From positions 36,669 to 100,668 of the forward strand of contig JAGDZK010000001.1 of NCBI GenBank assembly GCA_049115935.1: a stretch of 64,000 nucleotides of DNA, read 5' to 3'. The notes beneath the pieces are model-generated. The model was not told where the DNA came from, made no database searches, and worked only from the letters and a program-made list of their open reading frames with translations. The position numbers and the translations under genes were made by a program. Below, piece after piece: positions 16,819 to 27,114 of the stretch (positions are counted from its first letter, which is position 1; the number at the start of each line of letters is the position of its first letter). This DNA is from Bermanella sp049115935. Its GTDB lineage: Bacteria > Pseudomonadota > Gammaproteobacteria > Pseudomonadales > Oceanobacteraceae.

Positions 16819-19800
16819 ATGCTGTATTTGTATCAATCTAACAAAGTAGAACGTTTGCTAGCACAGCTGGTGGCTTTGTTATTAGAGCAAGATGTAGCCC
16901 CTTTAGAACATGAAACCATCGTGGTTGAAAACCCAGGCCTTGCCCATTGGTTAAAAATGCAACTGGCAAACAGTTTGGGTATTGCTGCAAATTTAGAATT
17001 CCCCATGCCGTCACGATTTTTTTGGCAAGTTCAGCGTCAATTGATGCCCGATCTCGCTCAAGAAAGTGTGTTTAACAAAGATAGCTTAACGTGGTTGGTC
17101 GTCGAAGCGTTACAAGACAAATCCTTAATGAGTCAGGATGAATTTCAACTGCTGCAAAGTTATTTAAGGTCTAACGATAGCGATAGCCCAGCAGAAGCCG
17201 CACTTAAGCAATATCGCTTAGCCAGTACCATTGCCGACTTATATGACCAATATCTTGTGTATCGCCCTGATTGGATAGAAAGCTGGCAAGACCAAGCATT
17301 TGAAATCGAAGGGGAGCCTCTCACAGATCAGCGCTGGCAAGGCATCTTGTGGCACTACCTGATTGAGAAAGTGAAACACAAAGGCTTACCTGAGCGTCAC
17401 CGAGGTAACATGGTGACAGATTTTATGGCTGTATTAGCCAATAGTCGCACACAGGACCTACCCAAGCGTGTGATTTTTTTTGGTTTTACAACCTTACCCA
17501 AGCATCAAATAGATGCTTTGCAGTTATTATCGCAAAAAATGGATGTACACATGCTTACCCCCAATCCTTGCCAATTTTATTGGGGAGATGTGGTGAGTGA
17601 AACGGTGCAGGCAAGATTAAGAGCCCGCAATGTGAAATTACCCATGGCCGATGCAGGAAACGACCTGCTGGCCTCACTTGGTAAGTTAGGGCAAGACTTT
17701 CAACGTTTATTGCTTGAAGTACCAGACCTGCAAGAACAATCATTATTTTTAGAAAACGGCGCTGATAATCTGCTAGAACATATCCAAAACCATATTTTAA
17801 GTTTGCAGCAGCCAAGTGAGCCATTGGTACTGGATGACAGTGTTAAAATTGTGGGTTGTCATAGCCCAATGCGGGAAATAGAAGTCCTGCATGATCATTT
17901 ATTAAGCGTATTTGAGCAGAGCAATGTGGCACCACAAGATGTGGTGGTCATGATTCCAGATGTGGCCAGTTATGCGCCGTTTATTGATGCGGTATTTAAT
18001 AGCCAAGATTTTAATATGCGCATTCCATATTCTATTTCGGATCGGCCATTGCAAGCTGAACATCCGATTTTAAATGGTTTTATTTTATTGCTGGGTTTAC
18101 CTCAGTCGCGCATGCGTTTTAGCGATGTTATTACCTTGTTAGAAATTCCTGCCATTTATCGTGCCTATGAATTATCTGAATCCGATTTGCCCACTTTGAA
18201 GCAATGGTTAATTGAAGCGGGTGTGCGCTGGGGATTCGATGGTCAAAGTCGTGAGCAATTAGGTTTACCTAACTGGCAGCAAAATACTTGGCTATATGGG
18301 TTCAAACGTTTACTCATGGGTTATGCCATGCAAAGCAGCGATGCGGTATTTGGAATTGTACCGGTGCAACATGTCGAAGGTTTAGATGCCGCGTTACTTG
18401 GGCCGTTGATGGCATTTGTGAATGATTTACATGAATTTTCACAACAAGCCAAACAAGCTAGGCAACCACAACAATGGACGCCTTTTATTCACCAGTGGCA
18501 GCAAACATTTTTTGCACCAAATGATGAAGAGTTAGGGGTTTTAGAACATGTTAATGTGGCCCTTGAAAATTGGGTGACAGGGATTCAGGCGGTTAATTTT
18601 GAACAAGAAATAGAACACTCCGTTTTTGCCGATGGCGTCAAAGCACGCTTGCAACAAGCTAATGGCTCACAACATTTTATGGTAGGTAAGGTTAACTTTT
18701 GTACCTTGCTCCCCATGCGAAGCATTCCTTTTAAAGTGGTGGCTGTTCTAGGGTTAAACGATAGCGAATATCCTCGTAGTGTGATTCCCAATAGTTTAGA
18801 TTTAATGCGCTTTAAACATCGATTGGGTGATCGTAGTCGACGTAATGAGGATCGCTATTTATTTTTAGAGGCGATTTTATCTGCTCGTCAGTCACTTTGG
18901 TTAAGCTATAAAAGTAAAAACCAAAATAATGATGAAGCCATGACACCATCGGTTGTGCTGGCTGAGCTGATGGATTATTTAGCACAATCGCAAAGCTCAA
19001 AAGAGTTAATACAGCAACATCCGTTACAACCCTTTAATCCTGTTTATTATCAGCAATCGTCTCCATTTTTTAGTTTTAATCAAGACTGGCTGGGTGCTAT
19101 CGATACCAAGGGCATGAGTCAAATATCTAAAGAAAAATTAAGTGTACCAGCGCAAAGTGATGCTTTAAATAATGATATTTTACTTGAGCAGTTAATACAG
19201 TTTTTTCAAAACCCAGCTCGATATTATTTGAATCAGAATCTTGATATTAGCTTGTATCAATACGTTGAAGACATTGAGGATAACGAACCGTTTATGTTAG
19301 ATGGTTTAACCCAATTTCAAATTAAACAGCATCTTTTGCAAGATCACTTATACGGCTCAAGTTCAAGTAAGGGTGCGGTTGAAGGGGAGTTAGCATTTGG
19401 TGAGATTGGAGAGCAGCATTGGCAAGGACTCGAACTGCAATTACAAGCCATGCTGAATGCGTACGCACCTTATAAAAATCATGTTCAAAGTATGCCATTA
19501 GAAATTAATACGCAATTTGAAGATGATTTTCCTCGGTTATTAGGTTGGCAATATAAAGTATTTGATCAATATCATGTGCAATTGGTCCCAAGTAAATTCA
19601 AAGCGAAGCATTTAATACAAGTTTTAATTGAGCAAGCTAGCTTATCGGCCATGGGTTATCAAAAACACAGTCGACTTATTTGCCAAGATACAGTGGTGAG
19701 TTTGTCACCCATGGCAGCCGATACAGCAAAGCAGTATTTAAAGAATTTAATGCGAATTTTTATAAGTGGTAATAAAACCCCTTTAGCATTTTTACCTGAA

Positions 19801-20040
19801 ACAGCTTGGCAACTTCAAGCGCCGTTATCTAAAGGGGCTAGGACATCGCAGCAAGATAAAGCGCAAACTGTTTTTGAAGGCACAACAGGCCCATTTGGGG
19901 TGGCAGGTGAACGGGATGATTTACACTTACGACGCTGCTTTGGGGATTTAGATGATATTCCCTTGGATACTCTTAATTATGCACATGATGTGTTTGCCAT
20001 TTGGTTAGAGCAAGAATTACTTGAGGTAGAAAAATTATGA
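16819..20040 (+). CDS. recC: exodeoxyribonuclease V subunit RecC
   Basis: A 1073-residue RecC, the Chi-recognising subunit that splits the duplex in the RecBCD helicase-nuclease. The N-terminus MLYLYQSNKVERLLAQLVALL and the segment EHETIVVENPGLAHWLKMQLA are characteristic, as is FKVVAVLGLNDSEYPRSVIPNSLDLM in the second half. Length matches the family. It is the first gene of a tightly packed unit: the recB start overlaps its stop by four bases (ATGA). The initiating ATG at 16819 has only a weak ribosome site. Confidence 0.97.
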   Translation: MLYLYQSNKVERLLAQLVALLLEQDVAPLEHETIVVENPGLAHWLKMQLANSLGIAANLEFPMPSRFFWQVQRQLMPDLAQESVFNKDSLTWLVVEALQDKSLMSQDEFQLLQSYLRSNDSDSPAEAALKQYRLASTIADLYDQYLVYRPDWIESWQDQAFEIEGEPLTDQRWQGILWHYLIEKVKHKGLPERHRGNMVTDFMAVLANSRTQDLPKRVIFFGFTTLPKHQIDALQLLSQKMDVHMLTPNPCQFYWGDVVSETVQARLRARNVKLPMADAGNDLLASLGKLGQDFQRLLLEVPDLQEQSLFLENGADNLLEHIQNHILSLQQPSEPLVLDDSVKIVGCHSPMREIEVLHDHLLSVFEQSNVAPQDVVVMIPDVASYAPFIDAVFNSQDFNMRIPYSISDRPLQAEHPILNGFILLLGLPQSRMRFSDVITLLEIPAIYRAYELSESDLPTLKQWLIEAGVRWGFDGQSREQLGLPNWQQNTWLYGFKRLLMGYAMQSSDAVFGIVPVQHVEGLDAALLGPLMAFVNDLHEFSQQAKQARQPQQWTPFIHQWQQTFFAPNDEELGVLEHVNVALENWVTGIQAVNFEQEIEHSVFADGVKARLQQANGSQHFMVGKVNFCTLLPMRSIPFKVVAVLGLNDSEYPRSVIPNSLDLMRFKHRLGDRSRRNEDRYLFLEAILSARQSLWLSYKSKNQNNDEAMTPSVVLAELMDYLAQSQSSKELIQQHPLQPFNPVYYQQSSPFFSFNQDWLGAIDTKGMSQISKEKLSVPAQSDALNNDILLEQLIQFFQNPARYYLNQNLDISLYQYVEDIEDNEPFMLDGLTQFQIKQHLLQDHLYGSSSSKGAVEGELAFGEIGEQHWQGLELQLQAMLNAYAPYKNHVQSMPLEINTQFEDDFPRLLGWQYKVFDQYHVQLVPSKFKAKHLIQVLIEQASLSAMGYQKHSRLICQDTVVSLSPMAADTAKQYLKNLMRIFISGNKTPLAFLPETAWQLQAPLSKGARTSQQDKAQTVFEGTTGPFGVAGERDDLHLRRCFGDLDDIPLDTLNYAHDVFAIWLEQELLEVEKL

Positions 20041-23000
20041 ATAAAAATACCTCAAATACAATGCAAGTGCTGGATGTCACCCGTATAGCACTTAATGGCG
20101 TATCACTGATTGAGGCCAGTGCCGGCACGGGTAAAACCTACACCATAACCAGTTTGTATTTACGTTTAGTATTGGGACATAAATGTGATGCATTAAGCCC
20201 AGAAAATATTCTGGTGGTGACATTTACCCGGGCAGCCACAGAAGAGTTGCGCAGCCGCATTCGCTCGCGCTTACGTAATGCTTATCTTACGTTACAACAA
20301 AAAGCCAATGATCCTTTAATTGATGAAATTAAATCTGAAATTGATGATGTACCTGCTGCATTACAAAAATTAAAAGATGCCCAACAATTAATGGATCTAG
20401 CAGCCATTTATACCATTCATGGCTTTGCACAACGTTTACTAAGACAAAATGCAGTTGAAAGTGGAATCAATGGTGAATTTGAATTATTACTTGATGAAAC
20501 GGAATTGCTAGAACAGGCGGTGAGAGATGTTTGGCGTGCCAAGGTATACCCATTAAGTGGTGACATACTGCAATTGGTTTTATCCCAATGGAAAACACCA
20601 GAGCAGTTATTAAAAGATTTACGTTCACTGATATATAAACATGCTCACTTTCATTTGGGTGAAAAGGGTATAGCGGGAGATTTTGATGAGGCAAGTCAAA
20701 ATTTACAAACTATGCAGCAGTCATTTAATCAAACATGGTTTGCTGATAGCGAAAGCTTTATTGCACAAATATTAAATCATCCTCTTTTACATGGCACGTA
20801 TAGTAAAGGTGTGAATAAAAGAGTGGCTACTATTCAAGCTTATCTTGAGCGCCCCCATAGTATTAAAACAAAAGACATCATTGATGCTTTAACTGCTTTT
20901 ACACCACAAGGTTTAACTAAGAGTGTCAAAAAAGGTGGTGAGCCCGCTTCCCATTTCTTAAGTGTATTATGCCAAAGTCTAATTGATTGTGTTGATAGGT
21001 TTGAACGTGCAAAAACCCAGAAGGCCCGTCAATTACGCATAGAGTACTTATATGCGTTTAGGTCTCGCTTAGATGAACTGAAACAACAGCAGCAAGTTTT
21101 ATCAACCGATGACTTATTGAGCCATGTAAACGGGGCGTTGAATGGTCATAACCGTGACGCTTTGCTACAACAAATTCGCCAACAATATCCTGTGGCTATG
21201 GTGGATGAGTTTCAAGATACCGATGCTGAGCAGTACCAAGTATTCCAGTCAATATATGCACAAGAAAGCATTCGCCAACAACATGCTCTGTTTATGATTG
21301 GTGACCCTAAGCAAGCCATTTATAAGTTTCGTGGTGCGGATATTTTTACTTATATCCAAGCCAAACAACAAGTTGATTACCAGTACACACTGGATACCAA
21401 TTACCGTTCGACACAAAACATGGTATCAGCAGTTAATGAGATTTTTACACAGCATGCCCATCCGTTTATCTATGATGACAGTATTCCATTCTTAAAAGTG
21501 CAAGCCAATGACGCGGCTGATTCATTAGTGATAAACAATGAGGTACAGCCTGCATTAAGTTGGGTGTTGGCGAGTGATGCCAGTATTCAAAATAAAAGCA
21601 GTTTGAACCATGCGTGTGCGCAAAGCTGTGCTGAACAAATTAGTATTTTGTTAAGTGGTGGTCAGGCGCAAACTATAAAAGTAGGTGAAAATCCTTTGCT
21701 TGCCAGTGATGTGGCTGTGTTAGTGCGTAATCGCCAGCAGGCGGCATTGGTCAAAAATAGTTTGGGGTTGCGGGGCATTAGCTGTGTTTATGTTGGCCAA
21801 GAAAGTGTTTTTGACAGCGAAGAAGCAGAAGCCTTACTTGCCCTATTGCAAGGTGTGCATAGTATAAGTGAGCGTCAATATCGTAATGCCATTGCTCACC
21901 CTACTTGGGGCTTATCGCTTGATGACTTTAAACACTTTAATCAAGATGAACATGCGTGGGAAGTTCAGTTAGAGCAACTTTATTTATGCCATGAAATTTG
22001 GCAGAAACAAGGTGTCATGGCCATGGTGATGCATTGGCTGCATAGCCGTCAATTACCCAATACTTGGTTAACCTTAGCGGATGGCGAGCGACGTTTAACG
22101 AATATGATGCACCTTGCCGAATTATTACAACACAGCTCAACTCAGGTGCAGGGTATGCAAGGGTTGTTGACATGGTTTGTTCAGCAAATTATGCAGTCAA
22201 AAGATGGGGCTGAACAAAAACAATTACGTTTAGAAAGTGACGCTAACCTAGTACAAATTATCACCATTCATAAATCCAAGGGTTTAGAGTACCCCGTAGT
22301 GTTTTTGCCATTTAATTGGGATGGTAAAGAATCCAGTGATGAACTGTTTTATGATGAGCAAGCCAAGCAGTTAGTATGCGATTTAGCCGATGACTTTAAA
22401 GAGCAACGCATCCAAGAAGGTTTAGCTGAAGAAGTGCGTTTGCTTTATGTGGGTTTAACCCGTGCAGCCAGTAAGTGTTATGTGTCGATTCCTGAAGTCA
22501 CAGGCAATAAACGCTTAGATAGCAACGTGCACTTAAGTGCACTGCAACATGTCTTATTTGAAAGCGCGCAAGATTCACGCTTACCCAAGCTTCAGCAGTT
22601 GGTGAATAACAACAAACATGCTTTTGAAATAGCCCCTTTACTGTCGACGCAGACGGTATTTAAACAGATAGATAATGTCAGCGAGTTGAGTGCTCGCATA
22701 TTTAATGGTCGAGTTAAAAGAGATTGGCAGTTATCGAGCTTTTCAAGTTTAGTGCGTAATTTACATGCACCGGTTAGCCCTCGGTTTGATTTAGATGATG
22801 ATGCAAAAGCAGAGGTTATCACGCAAGACCAGCAAGCATTATTGGGTGGGCAGTTTAGTTTCCCCCGTGGGGCTCATGCCGGTAATTTTTTACATACCTT
22901 GCTTGAAGAGATCGATTTTACCGCCTTACCAGAAAAATTAGATGAGTTAATACAATCATTGTTGGCACGCTTTGGCATTGATTTGTTTTATGCTGATGCA

Positions 23001-23633
23001 GTAAAACCTTGGTTGCATGTCATTTTAAATTCGCCGTTAGCTCATCATGATCCGTCTTTTACCAATCAACCTTTAAGTTTGGCTGCGTTAACGCCTAGCA
23101 TGAAAAAGGTTGAAATGGAGTTTTATTTCCCAGTTGAAACCTTAAACGCCCGTGACTTTAACCAATTATTAAATGCTTATCCTTGTCTTAATTTTAAGGC
23201 TCACGATTTAGACTTTTTACAATTAAAAGGCATGCTCAAAGGTTTTATTGACTTAACGTTTGAGTGGGGAGGGCAATTTTTTATTTTAGATTATAAATCT
23301 AATCACCTGGGTAACGAATTGAATGACTATGGCTTAGCTGCTATGGAGCAAGCCATGGCTGAACATAGGTATGATGTGCAAATGGTTATTTATACATTAG
23401 CACTGCATCGCTTACTTGCATTACGTTTACCTGATTACGATTATGATCGACACATTGGTGGTGGTTACTATTTGTTTTTACGCGGACTTGATGAAACCAA
23501 TGGTGAAACAGGGCAGTTTTATAATAAGCCAGATAAGCAACTTATCTTAAGTTTAGACCGTCTAATAAAAGGTGAATCATTAGCCGATATTTTGAGTCAA
23601 TCCTCCCAGCCTGAGCAAGGGAGTTTATTATGA
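20037..23633 (+). CDS. recB: exodeoxyribonuclease V subunit RecB
   Basis: A 1198-residue RecB with an SF1 helicase and C-terminal nuclease. Walker A is EASAGTGKTYT near residue 30; motif II is MVDEFQDTDAEQYQVF; motif V TIHKSKGLEYPVVFLPF and motif VI LLYVGLTRAASKCYV are intact. The nuclease domain keeps GNFLHTLLEEIDF and the catalytic FILDYKSNHLG. It loads RecA and processes double-strand ends together with RecC and RecD. It overlaps both recC and recD by four bases, indicating translational coupling across the whole complex. Confidence 0.98.
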   Translation: MNKNTSNTMQVLDVTRIALNGVSLIEASAGTGKTYTITSLYLRLVLGHKCDALSPENILVVTFTRAATEELRSRIRSRLRNAYLTLQQKANDPLIDEIKSEIDDVPAALQKLKDAQQLMDLAAIYTIHGFAQRLLRQNAVESGINGEFELLLDETELLEQAVRDVWRAKVYPLSGDILQLVLSQWKTPEQLLKDLRSLIYKHAHFHLGEKGIAGDFDEASQNLQTMQQSFNQTWFADSESFIAQILNHPLLHGTYSKGVNKRVATIQAYLERPHSIKTKDIIDALTAFTPQGLTKSVKKGGEPASHFLSVLCQSLIDCVDRFERAKTQKARQLRIEYLYAFRSRLDELKQQQQVLSTDDLLSHVNGALNGHNRDALLQQIRQQYPVAMVDEFQDTDAEQYQVFQSIYAQESIRQQHALFMIGDPKQAIYKFRGADIFTYIQAKQQVDYQYTLDTNYRSTQNMVSAVNEIFTQHAHPFIYDDSIPFLKVQANDAADSLVINNEVQPALSWVLASDASIQNKSSLNHACAQSCAEQISILLSGGQAQTIKVGENPLLASDVAVLVRNRQQAALVKNSLGLRGISCVYVGQESVFDSEEAEALLALLQGVHSISERQYRNAIAHPTWGLSLDDFKHFNQDEHAWEVQLEQLYLCHEIWQKQGVMAMVMHWLHSRQLPNTWLTLADGERRLTNMMHLAELLQHSSTQVQGMQGLLTWFVQQIMQSKDGAEQKQLRLESDANLVQIITIHKSKGLEYPVVFLPFNWDGKESSDELFYDEQAKQLVCDLADDFKEQRIQEGLAEEVRLLYVGLTRAASKCYVSIPEVTGNKRLDSNVHLSALQHVLFESAQDSRLPKLQQLVNNNKHAFEIAPLLSTQTVFKQIDNVSELSARIFNGRVKRDWQLSSFSSLVRNLHAPVSPRFDLDDDAKAEVITQDQQALLGGQFSFPRGAHAGNFLHTLLEEIDFTALPEKLDELIQSLLARFGIDLFYADAVKPWLHVILNSPLAHHDPSFTNQPLSLAALTPSMKKVEMEFYFPVETLNARDFNQLLNAYPCLNFKAHDLDFLQLKGMLKGFIDLTFEWGGQFFILDYKSNHLGNELNDYGLAAMEQAMAEHRYDVQMVIYTLALHRLLALRLPDYDYDRHIGGGYYLFLRGLDETNGETGQFYNKPDKQLILSLDRLIKGESLADILSQSSQPEQGSLL

Positions 23634-25561
23634 TTACGTTGTCACAATATTTAATTCGTTTAGATGGCCATGATATTCGCTTATTGGATCAGCAGTTCGC
23701 TCAGTTCTTACAAGAGCTTGAGCCTGATAATTCAGCGTTAGCCATCATTGGCTTTAGTTTAAGTGCACATCTTGGTCGTGGTCATGTGTGCTTGGATTTT
23801 TCACAGCCCCATGAATACTTAACATCAGCCGAACTTAACTGGATGAAACAAGCTTTATCCAAAAGTCATGTGGTGAGTATTTGTGAAGAAGGTGAGAACC
23901 TTGAAAATGTACAGCGTCCACTTGTGCTAGACGGTGAGCGTTTGTATTTTCAGCGTTATTGGTTATATGAAACACAATTAGAACAAGCCATTAATCAAAA
24001 GCTATTGCCGAAAAACTGGGATCTAAGCAGTGAGCAAGGTTTTATCAAGCAATTATTTGGATTAAACACTGATTGTAATGACATTAACTGGCAAGCATTA
24101 GCGGCTTGTATAGCAGCTAAACAAAGGTTTTCGGTTATCAGTGGTGGCCCAGGGACGGGTAAAACCACTACGGTGATTCGTTTGTTAGCGTTGTTGATTC
24201 AGTTATATCAAACGCAACTGCATTCACACCCCATTATTAAATTAGTGGCACCAACCGGTAAAGCGGCTATGCGTTTGACTGAATCCATTAGTTCAGCCAA
24301 GCAAGCGTTAGCAGTCAATACTGCCCTTAAAGCGTTTATCCCAGAGCAGGCCAGTACCGTACACAGATTATTGAAATCAGATGGTAAAGGGGCGTTTAAA
24401 TACAATGGTTTTAATCCATTGCATGTTGACGTATTAATAGTGGATGAAGCATCTATGGTGGATTTACCATTAATGGCCAAGTTATTAGATGCGCTGCCAG
24501 CTCATGCTCAATTAATTTTGTTAGGGGATAAAGACCAACTGGCGTCGGTTGAGGCGGGCAGTGTGCTGGCTGATATTTGCGATAGCGAAACACTGCATGG
24601 TTACTCAAGCCATATGGCTCAAGCATTAAGTGCCTTAACTAACATGGATCTTACTTCTCATATTGAAGCTACAGGCTCGACGCTTAGAGATCATATTTGT
24701 CACCTTCGTAAAAGTTATCGCTTTGATGCCCAAAGTGGTATTGGTCATTTATCGGTGGCAGCGAATAGTGGTGATTTTAATGCTTGGCAAAAAGTTGCTC
24801 AGCAGGGTTTTAGTGATCTTAATTTGAGTGAGTTAAGTGAAGAAAATTTCGAGTTATTTATTTCAGCAGGGGCCGATCATTACAGTAATTATATTCAATC
24901 TATTCATCATTTATCGCAAAACCAAGGGCTCAATGATGCACAGGCTCGAGAGGTACACGAGCTGTTCAATCGCTTTCAAATCTTATGTGCTTTACGTGAT
25001 GGGCGCTTAGGGGTCTCAGGTTTAAATGAAGTGATTGAGGCGCGCTTAAAGCGTAAGGGTATTATTGAAGTCAATCAGACGTGGTACCTTGGGCGGCCTG
25101 TGATGATTATGCAGAACGATTATGGATTAAATCTGTATAATGGCGATATTGGTTTAGTGCTGCCCCAATTAGGCAATGACGGAAAAGTTAGAGCAAAGGT
25201 GGTTTTCATTGGAACAGATCAGCAAGTTCGTTGGCTTCAGCCCTCGCGCTTACCTGCTCATGAAACGGTTTTTGCGATGACAGTGCATAAAAGTCAGGGT
25301 TCAGAATTTGAACATTGTGCCGTTGTGCTGCCTGAACATAATACTCAAGTGCTGACTAAAGAGTTGATTTATACCGGCATCACTCGAGCTAAAAAGCAGC
25401 TAACCTGTATAGGTAAGAGCGGGATTATTCAGCAAGCATTGATGCGTAAAGTTCAACGGGCCAGCGGTCTGAGACAGCGCTTATGGCAAATAGAATCGAG
25501 CCCAAGGGTTAACGTTGATAAACCGTTACCAGAAGATGATTCACAGTTTTCATTATTTTAA
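23630..25561 (+). CDS. recD: exodeoxyribonuclease V subunit RecD
   Basis: A 643-residue RecD, the 5'-3' SF1 helicase subunit. Walker A is SGGPGTGKTTTVIRLL, motif II is VLIVDEASMVDLPLMAKLL, and the C-terminal helicase motifs MTVHKSQGSEFEHCAVVLP and YTGITRAKKQLTCIG are complete. The N-terminal domain that contacts RecC is present, and the length is as usual. The start overlaps the recB stop by four bases. msrA begins 12 bases later on the same strand, extending the transcription unit. Confidence 0.98.
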   Translation: MITLSQYLIRLDGHDIRLLDQQFAQFLQELEPDNSALAIIGFSLSAHLGRGHVCLDFSQPHEYLTSAELNWMKQALSKSHVVSICEEGENLENVQRPLVLDGERLYFQRYWLYETQLEQAINQKLLPKNWDLSSEQGFIKQLFGLNTDCNDINWQALAACIAAKQRFSVISGGPGTGKTTTVIRLLALLIQLYQTQLHSHPIIKLVAPTGKAAMRLTESISSAKQALAVNTALKAFIPEQASTVHRLLKSDGKGAFKYNGFNPLHVDVLIVDEASMVDLPLMAKLLDALPAHAQLILLGDKDQLASVEAGSVLADICDSETLHGYSSHMAQALSALTNMDLTSHIEATGSTLRDHICHLRKSYRFDAQSGIGHLSVAANSGDFNAWQKVAQQGFSDLNLSELSEENFELFISAGADHYSNYIQSIHHLSQNQGLNDAQAREVHELFNRFQILCALRDGRLGVSGLNEVIEARLKRKGIIEVNQTWYLGRPVMIMQNDYGLNLYNGDIGLVLPQLGNDGKVRAKVVFIGTDQQVRWLQPSRLPAHETVFAMTVHKSQGSEFEHCAVVLPEHNTQVLTKELIYTGITRAKKQLTCIGKSGIIQQALMRKVQRASGLRQRLWQIESSPRVNVDKPLPEDDSQFSLF

Positions 25562-25573
25562 TAGGTGATATTC

Positions 25574-26194
25574 ATGGGTATGCAAAACATGATTACAAAA
25601 GATCAGGCTCTACCTGGTCGTAACGAAAAAATGCCAATCTTAAATAAACATGCGGTAAGTGGTCGCAGTTTAGAAGGGCCTTGGCCGACCCATGCAAAAA
25701 AAGCATTTTTTGCTGTGGGCTGTTTTTGGGGTGCTGAGCGTTTATTTTGGCAGCTGCCGGGTGTGTATTGCACGGCGGTTGGTTACATGGGCGGTTTTAC
25801 AAAAAATCCAACTTATGAAGAAGTGTGTTCTGGGTATACCGGTCATACTGAAACCGTAATGGTGGTATTTAATCAAGAAGTGACGGACTACTGGACGTTA
25901 CTTGAAGCTTTTTGGTTAAGTCACGATCCCACTCAAGGTATGGCGCAGGGCAATGATAAGGGTACTCAGTATCGTTCTGCTATTTTCTGGGAAGATGACA
26001 TGCAGAAAATGTTTGCTGAAAAAAGCAAGCAAATGTATCAAGCTAATTTAACTAAGGCCGGTTTTTCAGCCATCACTACTGAGATTAACAAAGCCCGTGA
26101 GTTTTATTTTGCCGAAGATGAGCATCAGCAATACTTACATAAAAACCCAAATGGTTATTGCGGTCTTGCTGGCACAGGGGTGTCATTCATTTAA
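25574..26194 (+). CDS. msrA: peptide methionine-(S)-S-oxide reductase
   Basis: A 206-residue cytoplasmic MsrA that repairs oxidised methionine. The catalytic cysteine is Cys50 in AVGCFWGAERLFW, and GYMGGFTKNPTYEEVCSGYTGHTE and the C-terminal GYCGLAGTG (resolving Cys) are typical of the longer proteobacterial form with an extended N-terminus. I chose the ATG at 25574, because AGGTG lies 7 bases before it. It follows recD directly and its stop overlaps the rlmF start (TAATG). Confidence 0.95.
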   Translation: MGMQNMITKDQALPGRNEKMPILNKHAVSGRSLEGPWPTHAKKAFFAVGCFWGAERLFWQLPGVYCTAVGYMGGFTKNPTYEEVCSGYTGHTETVMVVFNQEVTDYWTLLEAFWLSHDPTQGMAQGNDKGTQYRSAIFWEDDMQKMFAEKSKQMYQANLTKAGFSAITTEINKAREFYFAEDEHQQYLHKNPNGYCGLAGTGVSFI

Positions 26195-27114
26195 TGCATC
26201 GTAATAACCCCCATAAAAATGGTTATGATATGCAAGCCCTAGCTCAGGCATTGCCTGAGCTAGCACCTTTTATAATTCATAATAAGCATGATCGTTTAAC
26301 CATTAATTTTTCCGATACAAAAGCGGTTAAGTTCTTAAATAAAGCCTTGTTGAAGCTTGAGTACGGTTTACACGATTGGGACATACCAGACGGCTATTTG
26401 TGTCCGCCAATTCCAGGAAGAGTGGATTACTTATACCATTTACAGGATTACCTTACGCAACATCATTATTTTTCAGTTGACCAAAAAAAACCTAAAACTC
26501 TATTCGCTTTGGATATTGGTACCGGTGCTAATTTAATATACCCCTTACTTGCTAATCGTGTTTTTAGCTGGAATATGGTGGCCAGTGATGTTGATGACGG
26601 TGCATTAATCAGTGCGCAAGAAAATATTAATAAAAATGCCGCATTAAATATTCCTATCAGCTTGAGAAAGCAAAATTCAAGTAAACATATTTTTAAGGGT
26701 ATTATTCAAAAAGATGATTTTTTTCATGTGACGATCTGTAACCCGCCTTTTCATGAGTCTCAGCAAGCGGCTCTTGAAGGTAGTGTACGCAAGAATAAAA
26801 ACCTAAATCGTAATAAGCAAAAGCGTGCTTCAAATGTAAAAACCATCTCTCAAAGTAATCAGTTAAATTTTTCTGGGAAAAGTAATGAGTTGTGGTGTGA
26901 GGGTGGTGAAAAACGATTCATTAAAAATATGATTAACGAATCAAAAATGTTTTCAACACAAGTAGAGTGCTTTACCTGCTTGGTTTCTAAGAAAGAAACA
27001 TTAGCCCCAATTATACAAGTCTTGAAAAAGGTATCGGCTAAATTTGATGTAATAGAAATGTCACAAGGCAATAAAATCAGTCGCTTTATTGCCTGGCATT
27101 TTATTGATGATTAG
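26194..27114 (+). CDS. rlmF: 23S rRNA (adenine(1618)-N6)-methyltransferase
   Basis: A 306-residue RlmF that methylates A1618 of 23S rRNA. The N-terminal family signature MHRNNPHKNGYDMQAL...LPELAPF is present, the SAM motif I is LFALDIGTGANLIYPLL, and the N6-adenine catalytic motif is NPPF in VTICNPPFHESQQ. The start at 26194 was chosen because it begins the family signature and overlaps the msrA stop by one base; an earlier in-frame start lies wholly inside msrA. Its stop overlaps by three bases the stop of the convergent Bax-like gene. Confidence 0.95.
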   Translation: MHRNNPHKNGYDMQALAQALPELAPFIIHNKHDRLTINFSDTKAVKFLNKALLKLEYGLHDWDIPDGYLCPPIPGRVDYLYHLQDYLTQHHYFSVDQKKPKTLFALDIGTGANLIYPLLANRVFSWNMVASDVDDGALISAQENINKNAALNIPISLRKQNSSKHIFKGIIQKDDFFHVTICNPPFHESQQAALEGSVRKNKNLNRNKQKRASNVKTISQSNQLNFSGKSNELWCEGGEKRFIKNMINESKMFSTQVECFTCLVSKKETLAPIIQVLKKVSAKFDVIEMSQGNKISRFIAWHFIDD

